NCBI RefSeq assembly: GCF_023073355.1
Contig: NZ_JADPJI010000005.1
Span: 2,294,001 to 2,358,000, forward strand
Length of the DNA: 64,000 bases
DNA from: Bradyrhizobium sp. 199
GTDB lineage: Bacteria; Pseudomonadota; Alphaproteobacteria; Rhizobiales; Xanthobacteraceae
Direction of reading: 5' to 3'
Shown: positions 54,461 through 63,367 of the stretch, piece by piece
Layout of the letters: each line of letters begins with the position of its first letter
Numbering within the stretch: position 1 is the stretch's first letter
Made by a program: the position numbers and the translations under genes
Notes under the pieces: generated by a model
The model's database searches: none
The model's input: only the letters and a program-made list of their open reading frames with translations
Told to the model about the DNA's origin: nothing

Positions 54461-54792
54461 GAACCGAACTCCGTGGCCGCACCGTCATGCCGGAGTGCAT
54501 CCGGACGTCATCCGGCGGGCTAACGCATCAGGGTTCCAAACGTTCAATATCCCCTGGGCGCGGTTGCCCCGACGAGAGCGACTCTGGCGACGCTTCGCTG
54601 CTGCCGAAGGGGAGCTTGTCTGCACTGGTCAAACGAAGAATTCGACCTCGGCAAATCTAGTCGGCCATGCCTAACCAAGCGGGAAATCCGCGACGCCGGA
54701 CGCTACTTCGGAAAATGGCCAGGAGCCAGCATCGGCTCACCGGAGGAGCCGCTAGCTGGTCATTCGCGCTCCACGGCGAGCCATAGGGCTGT
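54461..54792. other. Intergenic region without recognised gene
   Basis: A 332-bp gap between the CorA-like gene and the exported cyclophilin-like gene, both on the minus strand. Short open frames are present but show no family match, ribosome site or codon bias. It should hold the corA promoter. No terminator or repeat was recognised. Confidence 0.5.
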
Positions 54793-55203
54793 TCATTGCG
54801 CGCGCTCAATATGCACAGTGACGGGGCCGGGTCGATCAAAGATCGAAGCGTTACCGACCGCTTGTCCAAGGATGATGATGCCGGGCTCCGGAACTTGGCC
54901 GTCACGGTAATAGATAACGAAATGATCCGAATTCCAGAGCCCGAGCGTCCCCTTCGAGAAATGCGTTTGCCGCGCGACTTCCTTCAAAGGCGAAGGCAGA
55001 TTGCCAGTTTTTTCCTGACGCAAGTGATCACGCATTTGGATGATCACCGGCAACATGCGGAGGAGCGATCTGGCCGCGTCGTTGTCGGCCAATTCGGCAG
55101 TCATCTCGCCCCATTCAGAGGAAATTTGGATGCGTTCCTGTGCCATGAGTGTTCCTGTCAGTCCGAGGACGAGGATGATCGCCGCCAATATTTTTACGGG
55201 CAT
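54793..55203 (-). CDS. Exported cyclophilin-like fold protein
   Basis: A 136-residue protein. A signal peptide is clear (MPVKILAAIILVLGLTG, cut near LMAQE), followed by a cyclophilin-like domain with the typical SSEWGEMTAELADN, RSLLRMLPV, LPSPLKEVARQ, LGLWNSDHFVIYY and GIIILGQAVG stretches. ATG 55203 was chosen because it places the signal peptide at the N-terminus; the frame is open to 55305. The family's function is poorly known, and it is probably periplasmic. It follows the broken paoC-like gene by 133 bp. Confidence 0.78.
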   Translation of the reverse strand: MPVKILAAIILVLGLTGTLMAQERIQISSEWGEMTAELADNDAARSLLRMLPVIIQMRDHLRQEKTGNLPSPLKEVARQTHFSKGTLGLWNSDHFVIYYRDGQVPEPGIIILGQAVGNASIFDRPGPVTVHIERAQ

Positions 55204-55336
55204 GTGGGTGTTCTTGCGATCATCGACCGCTTCTCCGCTCGGTTCGCGTTTCTCTGGCAGGCCAGAGGGTGCGTTCATGAATGCCGGCACAACACAACGT
55301 CCCATTTAACCGAGGGGAATGCCGTTGCACTCCCAT

Positions 55337-57546
55337 TCACGTTACATCTGGCAATGCGGCAAGGAACTTGTCCAAGGTGATCGGATACTCGCGGACCCGG
55401 ACGCCGGTTGCGTTATAGACCGCATTGGCCACCACGGCCGCGACACCCGTCAGGCCTAGTTCGCCGAGCCCCTTCGCCTGCAGCGGAGACATCGTCGGAT
55501 CCAATTCGTCGATAAAGATCACATCCAGGTGTGGAACATCCGCATGGACCGGCACCTCGTACCCAGCGAGATCATGATTCACAAAGAAGCCGAGACGGGT
55601 GTCGACGACCATCTCCTCCATCAGTGCGGCACCTATTCCCATGGTCATGCCGCCGATCACCTGGCTGCGGGCCGTCTTGGGATTGAGAATGCGGCCTGCC
55701 GCGCAAACCGCAAGCATGCGCCTGACCCGGATCTCGCCGGTGAAAGAATCGACAGCCACCTCGGCGAAATGTGCACCGAAAGTCTGCTGTGCAAACCGCT
55801 TCGCCAGGTCTCCGTATTCCATGAAGTCCTCGACGAGGATGTCGCCTGACTGCGCGGCCGTCCCGAGCGGCACCGCGCGGTTGCCGGACCGCACCTCCCC
55901 GTCTGCGAACACGAGATCCACCGAGTTGAAGCCGAGCTTTTGCGCGACGGCTTCGCGCAACTTGGCGCACGCCGCGTAGACTCCCGCGGTGACCGAAGGC
56001 GCGCCCTGCTGACCGCCCGATCCGGGCGTCTCTGGAAACGCGGAATCGCCGAGCTTGGCGATGACCTTGTCGATCGACACGCCCATCATTTCGGCGGCTG
56101 TCTGCGCGACGATCGTGTAGCTGCCGGTGCCGATATCGGTCATGTCCGTTTCCACTGTCACAACGCCGGCGCTGTTGAGCCGCACACGCGCGCCCGACTT
56201 GCTGATCGGTGCCCCTCGGATGGCCGCCGCCATTCCCATGCCGACCAGCCAATGGCCATCGCGCACCTTTCCGGGCGTAGCGTTTCGATTACTCCAGCTG
56301 AATTTAGCCGCTCCGGTCTCCAGGCACTCAACAAAGCGACGCGAGGAGAATGGTCGTTCAGGCTTCTCGGGGTCCACTTGGGTGTCGTTGAGGATCCGGA
56401 GGCGGACCGGATCCATTCCCAGCTTCTCCGCCAGTTCGTCCATCGCGATCTCGAGCGCCATCATACCCGGTGCTTCGCCCGGTGCTCGCATCGCGTTCCT
56501 TCAGCCAGATCGAGTACGGCTAAACGTACGCGCGTCATTCGGTTAGCGCCGGCGTAGAGCGCCCGAGTCGACAACGTGGTCGGTTCAGTCCGACCATCTG
56601 GCAGATTGCCCGAGAGGCTTTCGTGGCCGATTGCGATGATCTTGCCGTCCGAGGTTGCGCCAATTCGAACACGCTGGATGGTCGCTGGACGATGGATCAG
56701 GTTGTTGAACATCAACGACCGCTGGAGTGCCAGCTTGACGGGCCTGCGGGCTGCGCGCGCTCCCAGCGCCGCCATGACAAGGTCGGACTGAGCCGTGCCC
56801 TTCCCGCCAAATCCGCCGCCGATATATGGTGATATGAGCCTGACGTTTTCTTTTGAAATGCCCAACGTCTTGGCCAGATCGCGTGTGCCCCAGTTCATCT
56901 GCTGGATCGATGTCCAGCAGGTCAGCTTGTCGCCCTCCCATATCGCCATTGTCGCGTGCGGCTCCATCATGGCGTGCGCCTGGTCGGGCGTCGTGTAGGT
57001 CTCGTCGAGCTTGACCGCGGATGCAGCGAAAGCACCAGCGAAGTCCCCGACTGCTGTTTCGGTGGGGCCACCATATGGTCCCTGCTTGGCAACCGGCGCT
57101 GTCCGCTTCTGAGCGTCGAGATCGAACGAACCGTCGCTCTTGAGATAGTCTATACGGACGAGAGAGGCGGCCGACCGTGCTTGCTCGAAGGTATCGGCGA
57201 CCACCAAGGCCGCGACTTGATGGTAGTGATCGACTTCGGGGCCGGCCAGAAAGCGCTGAGTATAGAACTCGCCCTTCGCGAGCGGTCCTGCGTTCTCATG
57301 GGTCACGACGGCGATGACACCCGGGGCAACCTTTGCACCGGAGGTGTCGATGGACTTGATTTTCCCCTTGGAAATTGCCGCACCAACGACATAGCCGTAG
57401 GCGGCGTCGCGTCCAACGCCATCATGCTCATAGGCGTAGGTGGCTGTGCCCGTCGTCTTGAGCCGTCCCTCGACCCGATCATGCGGTTTGCCGACGACCC
57501 TGAGCCGGTCGATCGGATTCGGCGCTGCGAGTGCATCGAACTTCAT
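55337..57546 (-). pseudogene. Second paoC-like molybdopterin subunit, broken by a frameshift
   Basis: A full-length xanthine-oxidase-family Mo subunit (about 735 residues if intact), in two overlapping frames. Codons from 57546 run from MKFDALAAPNPIDRLRVVG to LDLAEGTRCEH and stop at 56461. The homologous remainder, from MRAPGEAPGMMALEIAMDEL (56491) to LDKFLAALPDVT, is in another frame. Compared with the intact paralogue at 59181, one A is missing near 56496 (GGAAC versus GGAAAT). All later motifs, including the active-site glutamate in KGLGELGLTG, are intact, so the lesion is recent or a sequencing error in a short A-run. Confidence 0.85.
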
Positions 57547-57813
57547 GGCTCATCCTTTCGCATACACAGCCGTAGGCCTTCGCCTCGCGTCGCTGGAACG
57601 AGGGTTCGCGAAGGAGGACTCCTTTCGGCGAAGCAGGATGCGGCTTGTCCTGGGCGAACTCCCGCCCGGTGACTGGGCGGACGAGCCATGCGTGCGGCGC
57701 AATCATCTTGTCCGCTCGAAAGCATTCGGGGCCCCTGGGGGCAACTGCAGCTGGGAAGTGTCCGACAATTGCCATGAGACGGATAACCCATGGTCACCGA
57801 AAGCTCTTTGATC

Positions 57814-58209
57814 TCATTTTCGGTATTGCTCTTCGGAGACCTTCTCCAGCCATGTCACCGGCGTTCCATTCAAGGCCTCCTGGATTGCGATGTGGCTCAT
57901 TGCCGTGCTCGCGGTGGCTCCATGCCAGTGTTTCTCGTCGGGTTCGAACCAAACAACGTCTCCCGGTCGAATCTCTTCGACAGGGTCGCCCTCCCGCTGC
58001 ACCCAGCCCAGACCCGACGAGACGATCAGGGTTTGGCCAAGCGGATGGGTATGCCAGGCCGTGCGCGCACCAGGTTCGAACGTCACCAGAGCGCCCGCGG
58101 CGCGGGCCGGCTCCGGCGGGCTGAAGAGCGGGTCGATCCGGACGGTGCCGGTAAACCATTCCGCCGGCCCTTTGCCGGATGGCCGAGAGCCGCTGCGTTG
58201 GATGTTCAT
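57814..58209 (-). CDS. Cupin protein of the manganese hydroxynitrile-lyase type
   Basis: A 131-residue single-domain cupin that closely resembles the Granulicella tundricola hydroxynitrile lyase family in length and motifs (GKGPAEWFTGTVRIDPLF, ARTAWHTHPLGQTLIV, DEKHWHGA). The metal ligands are conserved (H53, H55, Q59, H94), as are A40 and H106 near the active site. That family binds manganese and splits or forms cyanohydrins in vitro; the physiological reaction is unsettled. The gene lies between an SDR dehydrogenase and a molybdenum aldehyde oxidoreductase gene, so a carbonyl or cyanohydrin substrate is attractive (inference). It has a good AAGGA site. Confidence 0.85.
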   Translation of the reverse strand: MNIQRSGSRPSGKGPAEWFTGTVRIDPLFSPPEPARAAGALVTFEPGARTAWHTHPLGQTLIVSSGLGWVQREGDPVEEIRPGDVVWFEPDEKHWHGATASTAMSHIAIQEALNGTPVTWLEKVSEEQYRK

Positions 58210-58272
58210 GGCCTTTTCCTTCCGATGCCACGCCGATAACTGATAAGTGGGTCTCAGACCCGATCCACGGTC

Positions 58273-59040
58273 CTACGCTGTCTGACCGCCGTCGACGACC
58301 ATTGCGTGCCCCACGACAAATGCCGCCGCGTCTGAGCACAGCCAAACGACGGCAGCCGCGATTTCCTCGGGTTTTCCCATCCGTCCGACAGGTTCCTGTG
58401 CGATCACGCGTTCCCTTCCCTCTGGTGTGCCGCCGCTGAAGCGTTCCATCACTGGCGTTTCGATGATGCCGGGGCATACGACGTTCACACGAATGTTGGA
58501 CTTGGCGTAGTCGAGTGCTGCCGCTTTGGAGAGACCGACGACACCGAATTTCGCCGCACAGTACCCTGCCTGCCCTGCGATGCCCTTGACGCCAGCCCCG
58601 GAGGAAATGTTCACGATCGCGCCGCCTCCCTGCTTCATCATCAAGGGGATCTCGGATCTCATGCACAGGAAAACGCCGCGTAGATCGACTTCGATCAATC
58701 GATCCCACCGCTCCACCGTGAGATCGGCCAATGGCATGACAGCCTGTTCGATGCCGGCATTGTTGAGTGCGTAGTCCAGGCGCCCGAATACTTCGATCGT
58801 CCTCTCCAGCGCGGCCCTGACATCTTCCTCACGGGAGACGTCGCACCTGATGGCAAGTGCCCGTCCACCGGATTGCTCGACGAGCCGAGCGGTTTCATGA
58901 TTATTCGTTTCCGAGGTATCTGCGATCACGACACTGGCGCCCTCGCGCGCGAAGGCCAGCGCTGCCGCCCTGCCGATGCCCGCACCTGCTCCCGTCACAA
59001 AGGCTACCTTCCCGCCAAAATTATCCCTCACGTGAGGCAT
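58273..59040 (-). CDS. Short-chain dehydrogenase/reductase
   Basis: A 255-residue classical SDR. The cofactor motif is TGAGAGIGRAAALAF (about residues 15-29), with NNAGIEQ (about 87). The catalytic set is S in IVNISSGAG, and Y and K in GYCAAKFG (Y157-x3-K161 approximately). An aspartate after strand 2 (VVIADTS) suggests NAD. ATG 59040 has a GGGAG site; a TTG four codons upstream is less likely. It sits between the paoABC-like operon and the cupin gene and probably interconverts an alcohol and the aldehyde or ketone handled by its neighbours. Confidence 0.9.
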   Translation of the reverse strand: MPHVRDNFGGKVAFVTGAGAGIGRAAALAFAREGASVVIADTSETNNHETARLVEQSGGRALAIRCDVSREEDVRAALERTIEVFGRLDYALNNAGIEQAVMPLADLTVERWDRLIEVDLRGVFLCMRSEIPLMMKQGGGAIVNISSGAGVKGIAGQAGYCAAKFGVVGLSKAAALDYAKSNIRVNVVCPGIIETPVMERFSGGTPEGRERVIAQEPVGRMGKPEEIAAAVVWLCSDAAAFVVGHAMVVDGGQTA

Positions 59041-59180
59041 GTCGGCTCCCAATAATCGTGCTGTGGTCGATACGATTCAACGTCGCAGCAGCGTTTGCTG
59101 GCGGGACGCTCAGCCATTGGCGCTGTAGCTTCAACCATCTTGATCCAGCGGCAGCATCGTCGAAGATCGGCAGCACCCGA

Positions 59181-61400
59181 TCACGATACGGCCGGCAGGC
59201 TGTTGAGGTGTTTATCCAGGGTGACCGGGTAATCTCGCACGCGAACGCCGGTCGCATTGTAGACTGCATTGGCGACGGCGGCGGCTACGCCGCAAATTCC
59301 GAGTTCGGCCACGCCCTTTGCCTTCATCGGCGAGACCTTGTCGTCCGCCTCATCCAGGAAAATCACCTCCTGATGCGGTATGTCAGCGTGAACCGGCACT
59401 TCATAGCCGGCGAGGTCGTGATTGACGAAGAATCCCCGGCGCTTGTCGACGGCGAGTTCCTCCATCAACGCGGCACCTACGCCCATGGTCATCGCTCCAA
59501 TCACCTGGCTCCGGGCAGTCAATGGATTCAGGATCCGGCCTGCGGCGCAGACCGCGAGCATTCGACGAACGCGAATTTCGCCGGTGAATCCGTCGACAGC
59601 CGCCTCGACGAAATGGGCGCCGAAGGTCGACTGCTGGTAGCTCTTGTCGAGACCTCCCCATTCAATCTTGTCCTCGGCGACGAGTTCGCCGTCGCGGACG
59701 GCGTCGATCAGTTTGGCGGAGCGGTTGCCGCCGAGCACCTGGCCGTGCGTGAAGGTCGCGTCCGCCGAGTTGAATCCGAGGCGTTGCGCGACCGCTTCCC
59801 GCAGCTTTACGCATGCGGCGTACACGCCCGACGTCGAACTGTTGGCGCCGAACTGACCTCCCGATCCGGAGGAGATGGGGAACGCGGAATCGCCGAGCCG
59901 CACCAGTACGTTTTCAATGTCCACGCCCATCATCTCGGCAGCGGTCTGCGCGATGATCGTGTAGCTGCCGGTCCCGATGTCAGTCATGTCTGTTTCCACC
60001 GTGACACGACCGTCTTGTCCCAGACGAACACGAGCGCCCGAAGGAATGTTCATGTTGTTCCGAAACGCGACCGCCATGCCCATGCCGACCAGCCAGTTGC
60101 CGTCCCGCACCGCCCCAGGGGACGAGTTCCGGCGCTGCCAGCCGAACCGCTCGGCGCCTTCGCGCAGACAACCCACCAGGTTGCGTTCGGAGAACGGACG
60201 CTCCGGCTTCTCGGGGTCCACCTGCGTATCGTTGCGCACGCGGAGCTCCACGGGATCCATGCCAAGCTTCTCGGCCAGTTCGTCCATTGCGATCTCGAGC
60301 GCCATCAACCCCGGCGCTTCGCCAGGGGCTCGCATCGCATTTCCTTCGGGCAGGTCCAGGACTGCAAGCCGCATCGAGGTGAGACGATTGGCGCCGGCGT
60401 AGAGTAGCCGCGTCTGATTGGTCGCCGTCTCCGGCTGGCCGTCGGGAAGATTGCCTGAGCCGCTTTCGTGGGCAATGGCGAGAATGTTTCCGTCCGCGGT
60501 GGCTCCGATCCGAATGCGTTGCCGGGTCGCGGGACGATGTGTCGTGCTGTTGGGGACGAACGGCCGCGGCAGCGCGACTTTGACGGGACGACCAGCCGCT
60601 TTTGCTCCCAAGGCGGCCATCACCGCATCGGAGCGCAGGAACAGCTTGCAGCCGAACCCGCCGCCCACATAGGGCGACACGAAGCGGACGTTCTCCTTGG
60701 GGATGCCGAGCGTGATTGCGAGATCCGTCCTGCCCCAGTCTATCATCTGGTTCGACGTCCAGATTGTCAGCTCCTCGCCGTTCCACGCTGCAAGCGAAGC
60801 GTGAGGCTCCATCATCGAATGGCTCTGGTCGGGCGTCGTGTAGAGCTCGTCGAGCTTCACCGGCGCTTGAGCGAAGGCCTGCTCGAAATCGCCGGTGCGA
60901 CTTTCAGGAGGTCCCTGCTTCTCGGGACTGTTCGGGTCCTTCGCAAGGGGCGCAGTCTTCAGCGCCTCGTCGAGATCGAACCTTCCTTCCGCCTGTGCGT
61001 ATTCGACGCGCACCAAGGCGGCTGCCGCCGTCGCCTGCTCGAAGGTCGTGGCCACCACCACCGCGACCGCCTGGTGGTAGTGGTCGATGTCGGGGCCGCC
61101 GAGCAGCTTCGCCGTGTTGTGTTTGCCTTTGCCGAGCTTGCCAGCGTTCTCAGCGGTCACGACGGCGATGACCCCGGGCGCGCGCTCCGCCACCGTCAAG
61201 TCGATCCTCGCGATGCGGCCCTTGCCGATTGCGGAGCCCACGATAACCCCGTAAGCAGGATTGGTCACAACGTCGTGATGCTCATATGCGTACGCCGCTC
61301 TCCCCGTCGTCTTCAAGGGACCATCGATCCGGGGGTGCGCACGTCCCACTACCCGCATGCGATCGATCGGGTTGGCCTCGGCGGCTGTATCGAACTTCAT
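59181..61400 (-). CDS. paoC: PaoC-like molybdenum subunit of periplasmic aldehyde oxidoreductase
   Basis: A 739-residue Mo-cofactor (cytosine dinucleotide type) subunit. The N-terminal CO-dehydrogenase-like domain begins NPIDRMRVVGRAHPRIDGPL. Cofactor-binding segments include YVGGGFGCKLF, the MRAPGEAPGLMALE segment (about residue 345) and GSGGQFGANSS. The catalytic glutamate is near residue 699 in KGVAELGICG. It overlaps the FAD-subunit gene by 4 bp. It should oxidise aldehydes to acids; the paralogue at 55337 is frameshifted, so this is the intact copy. The frame extends upstream of ATG 61400, but that part is antisense-like to family expectations. Confidence 0.92.
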   Translation of the reverse strand: MKFDTAAEANPIDRMRVVGRAHPRIDGPLKTTGRAAYAYEHHDVVTNPAYGVIVGSAIGKGRIARIDLTVAERAPGVIAVVTAENAGKLGKGKHNTAKLLGGPDIDHYHQAVAVVVATTFEQATAAAALVRVEYAQAEGRFDLDEALKTAPLAKDPNSPEKQGPPESRTGDFEQAFAQAPVKLDELYTTPDQSHSMMEPHASLAAWNGEELTIWTSNQMIDWGRTDLAITLGIPKENVRFVSPYVGGGFGCKLFLRSDAVMAALGAKAAGRPVKVALPRPFVPNSTTHRPATRQRIRIGATADGNILAIAHESGSGNLPDGQPETATNQTRLLYAGANRLTSMRLAVLDLPEGNAMRAPGEAPGLMALEIAMDELAEKLGMDPVELRVRNDTQVDPEKPERPFSERNLVGCLREGAERFGWQRRNSSPGAVRDGNWLVGMGMAVAFRNNMNIPSGARVRLGQDGRVTVETDMTDIGTGSYTIIAQTAAEMMGVDIENVLVRLGDSAFPISSGSGGQFGANSSTSGVYAACVKLREAVAQRLGFNSADATFTHGQVLGGNRSAKLIDAVRDGELVAEDKIEWGGLDKSYQQSTFGAHFVEAAVDGFTGEIRVRRMLAVCAAGRILNPLTARSQVIGAMTMGVGAALMEELAVDKRRGFFVNHDLAGYEVPVHADIPHQEVIFLDEADDKVSPMKAKGVAELGICGVAAAVANAVYNATGVRVRDYPVTLDKHLNSLPAVS

Positions 61401-62350
61401 TTCTGCCTCGCTTCGTGCATGACGGCGGCGACCGTCCGCTCGACCAGCGTCACCTTGAAAGCGTTCTCGTTGGTGGGCTTCGCATCGGCAAGCAGCCGGG
61501 CGGAGAACGGCTTCGCGCCTCCGCGCAGCTCGGCTTCCGCTTTTTCGATACGCCAAGGTTTGGGCGCCACGCCGCCCACCGCTAAACGCCCCGTACCGTC
61601 GCGCTGCAGTACCGCCGCGACAGAAACGAGGGCGAAAGCGTAAGACGCACGATCACGGACCTTCTTGTAGATATGTGTTCCGCGGAGCGGGGGCGGCAGC
61701 GTCACCGCGGTGATCAGCTCGCCGGAGGAAAGTGTTGTTTCGAGGTCCGGTCTATCGCCGGGTAGCCGGTGGAAATCGGCAATGGGTATCTTTCGCGTCC
61801 GTCCGGCGGCGTCGATGGTCTCCACTTCGGCGTCGAGCGCTCGCATGGCGACCGCCATATCGGAGGGATTCGTGGCGATGCACGCCTCGCTCACGCCGAT
61901 CACGCCCAGTTGGCGGCTGTAGCCCGCGATCGCCGCGCAGCCCGACCCGGGGGTTCTCTTGTTGCAGGGTTGGTTGGTGTCGTAAAAATAGGGACAGCGC
62001 GTGCGCTGGAGCAGATTGCCCGCCGTCGTCGCCTTGTTGCGGAGCTGACCGGAGGCGCCGGCGAGAAGTGCGCGGCTGAGCACGCCGTAGTCTCGCCTGA
62101 CCCGCATGTCGGCGGCGAGAGCGGTGTTTCTCACCAAGGCGCCGATGCGAAGCCCGCCGTCTTCGGTCTTCTCGATCTTGTCGAACTTCAGCCCGTTGAC
62201 GTCGATGAGGTGCTGCGGCGTCTCGATCTCGAGCTTCATCAGGTCGAGGAGATTGGTGCCGCCCGCGATGAACTTCGCGCCCGGCGTCTCCTGTGCTTTG
62301 GCGGCGGCTTCCTGAGCCAAGCTAGCGCGTTCGTAGGTGAATGATCTCAT
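61397..62350 (-). CDS. paoB: PaoB-like FAD subunit of periplasmic aldehyde oxidoreductase
   Basis: A 317-residue FAD-binding CoxM-type subunit. FAD motifs are KFIAGGTNLLDLMKL (about residues 26-40) and ATTAGNLLQRTRCP (about 107-120). Four cysteines at 119, 129, 138 and 157 match the extra [4Fe-4S] cluster known in E. coli PaoB and absent from ordinary xanthine dehydrogenase FAD subunits. It overlaps both neighbours (ATGA junctions), so the three subunits are made together. Confidence 0.92.
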   Translation of the reverse strand: MRSFTYERASLAQEAAAKAQETPGAKFIAGGTNLLDLMKLEIETPQHLIDVNGLKFDKIEKTEDGGLRIGALVRNTALAADMRVRRDYGVLSRALLAGASGQLRNKATTAGNLLQRTRCPYFYDTNQPCNKRTPGSGCAAIAGYSRQLGVIGVSEACIATNPSDMAVAMRALDAEVETIDAAGRTRKIPIADFHRLPGDRPDLETTLSSGELITAVTLPPPLRGTHIYKKVRDRASYAFALVSVAAVLQRDGTGRLAVGGVAPKPWRIEKAEAELRGGAKPFSARLLADAKPTNENAFKVTLVERTVAAVMHEARQK

Positions 62351-62988
62351 GTCTTGCTCCCGGCGGCCTCTGCGATTGCCTCGGCGATGTTGGAGTAGGC
62401 GCCGCAGCGGCAGATATTGCCGCTCATGCGTTCGCGCATCTCGACGTTCGTAAGCTCGGGCGGAGACGTCAGGTCGGCGCTGACATGGCTCGGAATGCCC
62501 GCCTTGATCTCATCGAGCACTGCGACAGCAGAGCAGATCTGCCCCGGCGTGCAATAGCCACACTGATAGCCGTCGTGTTTGATGAACGCTGCCTGCATCG
62601 GGTGCAGTTGCTCAGGCGTACCGAGCCCTTCGATCGTGGTGATCCTATCGTCCTGGTGCATGACCGCGAGGGTGAGGCAGGAGTTGATGCGAACTCCATT
62701 GACGATCACGGTACATGCTCCACACTGACCATGGTCGCAGCCCTTCTTCGAGCCGGTGAGATGAATGTGCTCGCGAAGCGCGTCGAGCAGTGTGGTGCGC
62801 GTGTCCAATTGAAGGCTGTATGGCTTGCCGTTGACTTCGAACGAGACTTCGAAACCTTGCCGAACCGCGTCAGAGCTTGCCGGTTGAGCTTGCCCTTGAC
62901 CGCTTGGGAGGACGCCAATCATGGCGGTAGCAGTTCCGCCGACCAGGACGCCTCGTCTCGACACTTCCGATTCGACCGGGTTTGCCAT
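62347..62988 (-). CDS. paoA: PaoA-like 2Fe-2S subunit with Tat signal
   Basis: A 213-residue iron-sulfur subunit. A Tat-type leader (SRRGVLVGGTATAMIGVLP, residues about 10-28) directs the folded heterotrimer to the periplasm. The plant-type [2Fe-2S] domain has GCDHGQCGACTVIVNG (about residues 83-98). The second cluster domain has CGYCTPGQIC (about 143) and GNICRCGAYSNI (about 188). ATG 62988 has a GGAG site. It is the first gene of the minus-strand paoABC-like operon. Confidence 0.93.
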   Translation of the reverse strand: MANPVESEVSRRGVLVGGTATAMIGVLPSGQGQAQPASSDAVRQGFEVSFEVNGKPYSLQLDTRTTLLDALREHIHLTGSKKGCDHGQCGACTVIVNGVRINSCLTLAVMHQDDRITTIEGLGTPEQLHPMQAAFIKHDGYQCGYCTPGQICSAVAVLDEIKAGIPSHVSADLTSPPELTNVEMRERMSGNICRCGAYSNIAEAIAEAAGSKT

Positions 62989-63367
62989 GCCATCTCCAGA
63001 TCTCGCTGCGTGTTTTCGTATGACGCGAGCCAATCCCCGTCCCGTTTGATAGTTCGTGCGCTCCGGCTTGATGCCACGATGAATGTTTCTCATGCACGCT
63101 GGGCGTCGGCGCGAGGGGCCTACGAGGCCGAAACTCTCGGAGTCCAATATTCCGGGCCAAGCACGCCATGGGAGGTGCGCGAGGACGGCGGGTACACAAG
63201 GTATAGTAGCGCTGATATCGAAGGTGCCTTGGTAGCCCTTCAGGTCATGGAACGGGCCGCCAGCGGTGCAGCCGAAGGTGATTGCCCAGTTGGATAACCG
63301 CAACCGCGAGGCCTCCAGCGGACTGATGCTTCATTGAGCCAAATTCGTCGATCCGGAACGAGCCGGT
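62989..63367. other. Intergenic region upstream of paoA
   Basis: A 379-bp gap between the paoA-like gene and the upstream LysR gene on the same strand. It should contain the paoABC promoter. Open frames cross it on both strands, but none shows a family match or ribosome site. No repeat or RNA element was recognised. Confidence 0.5.
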
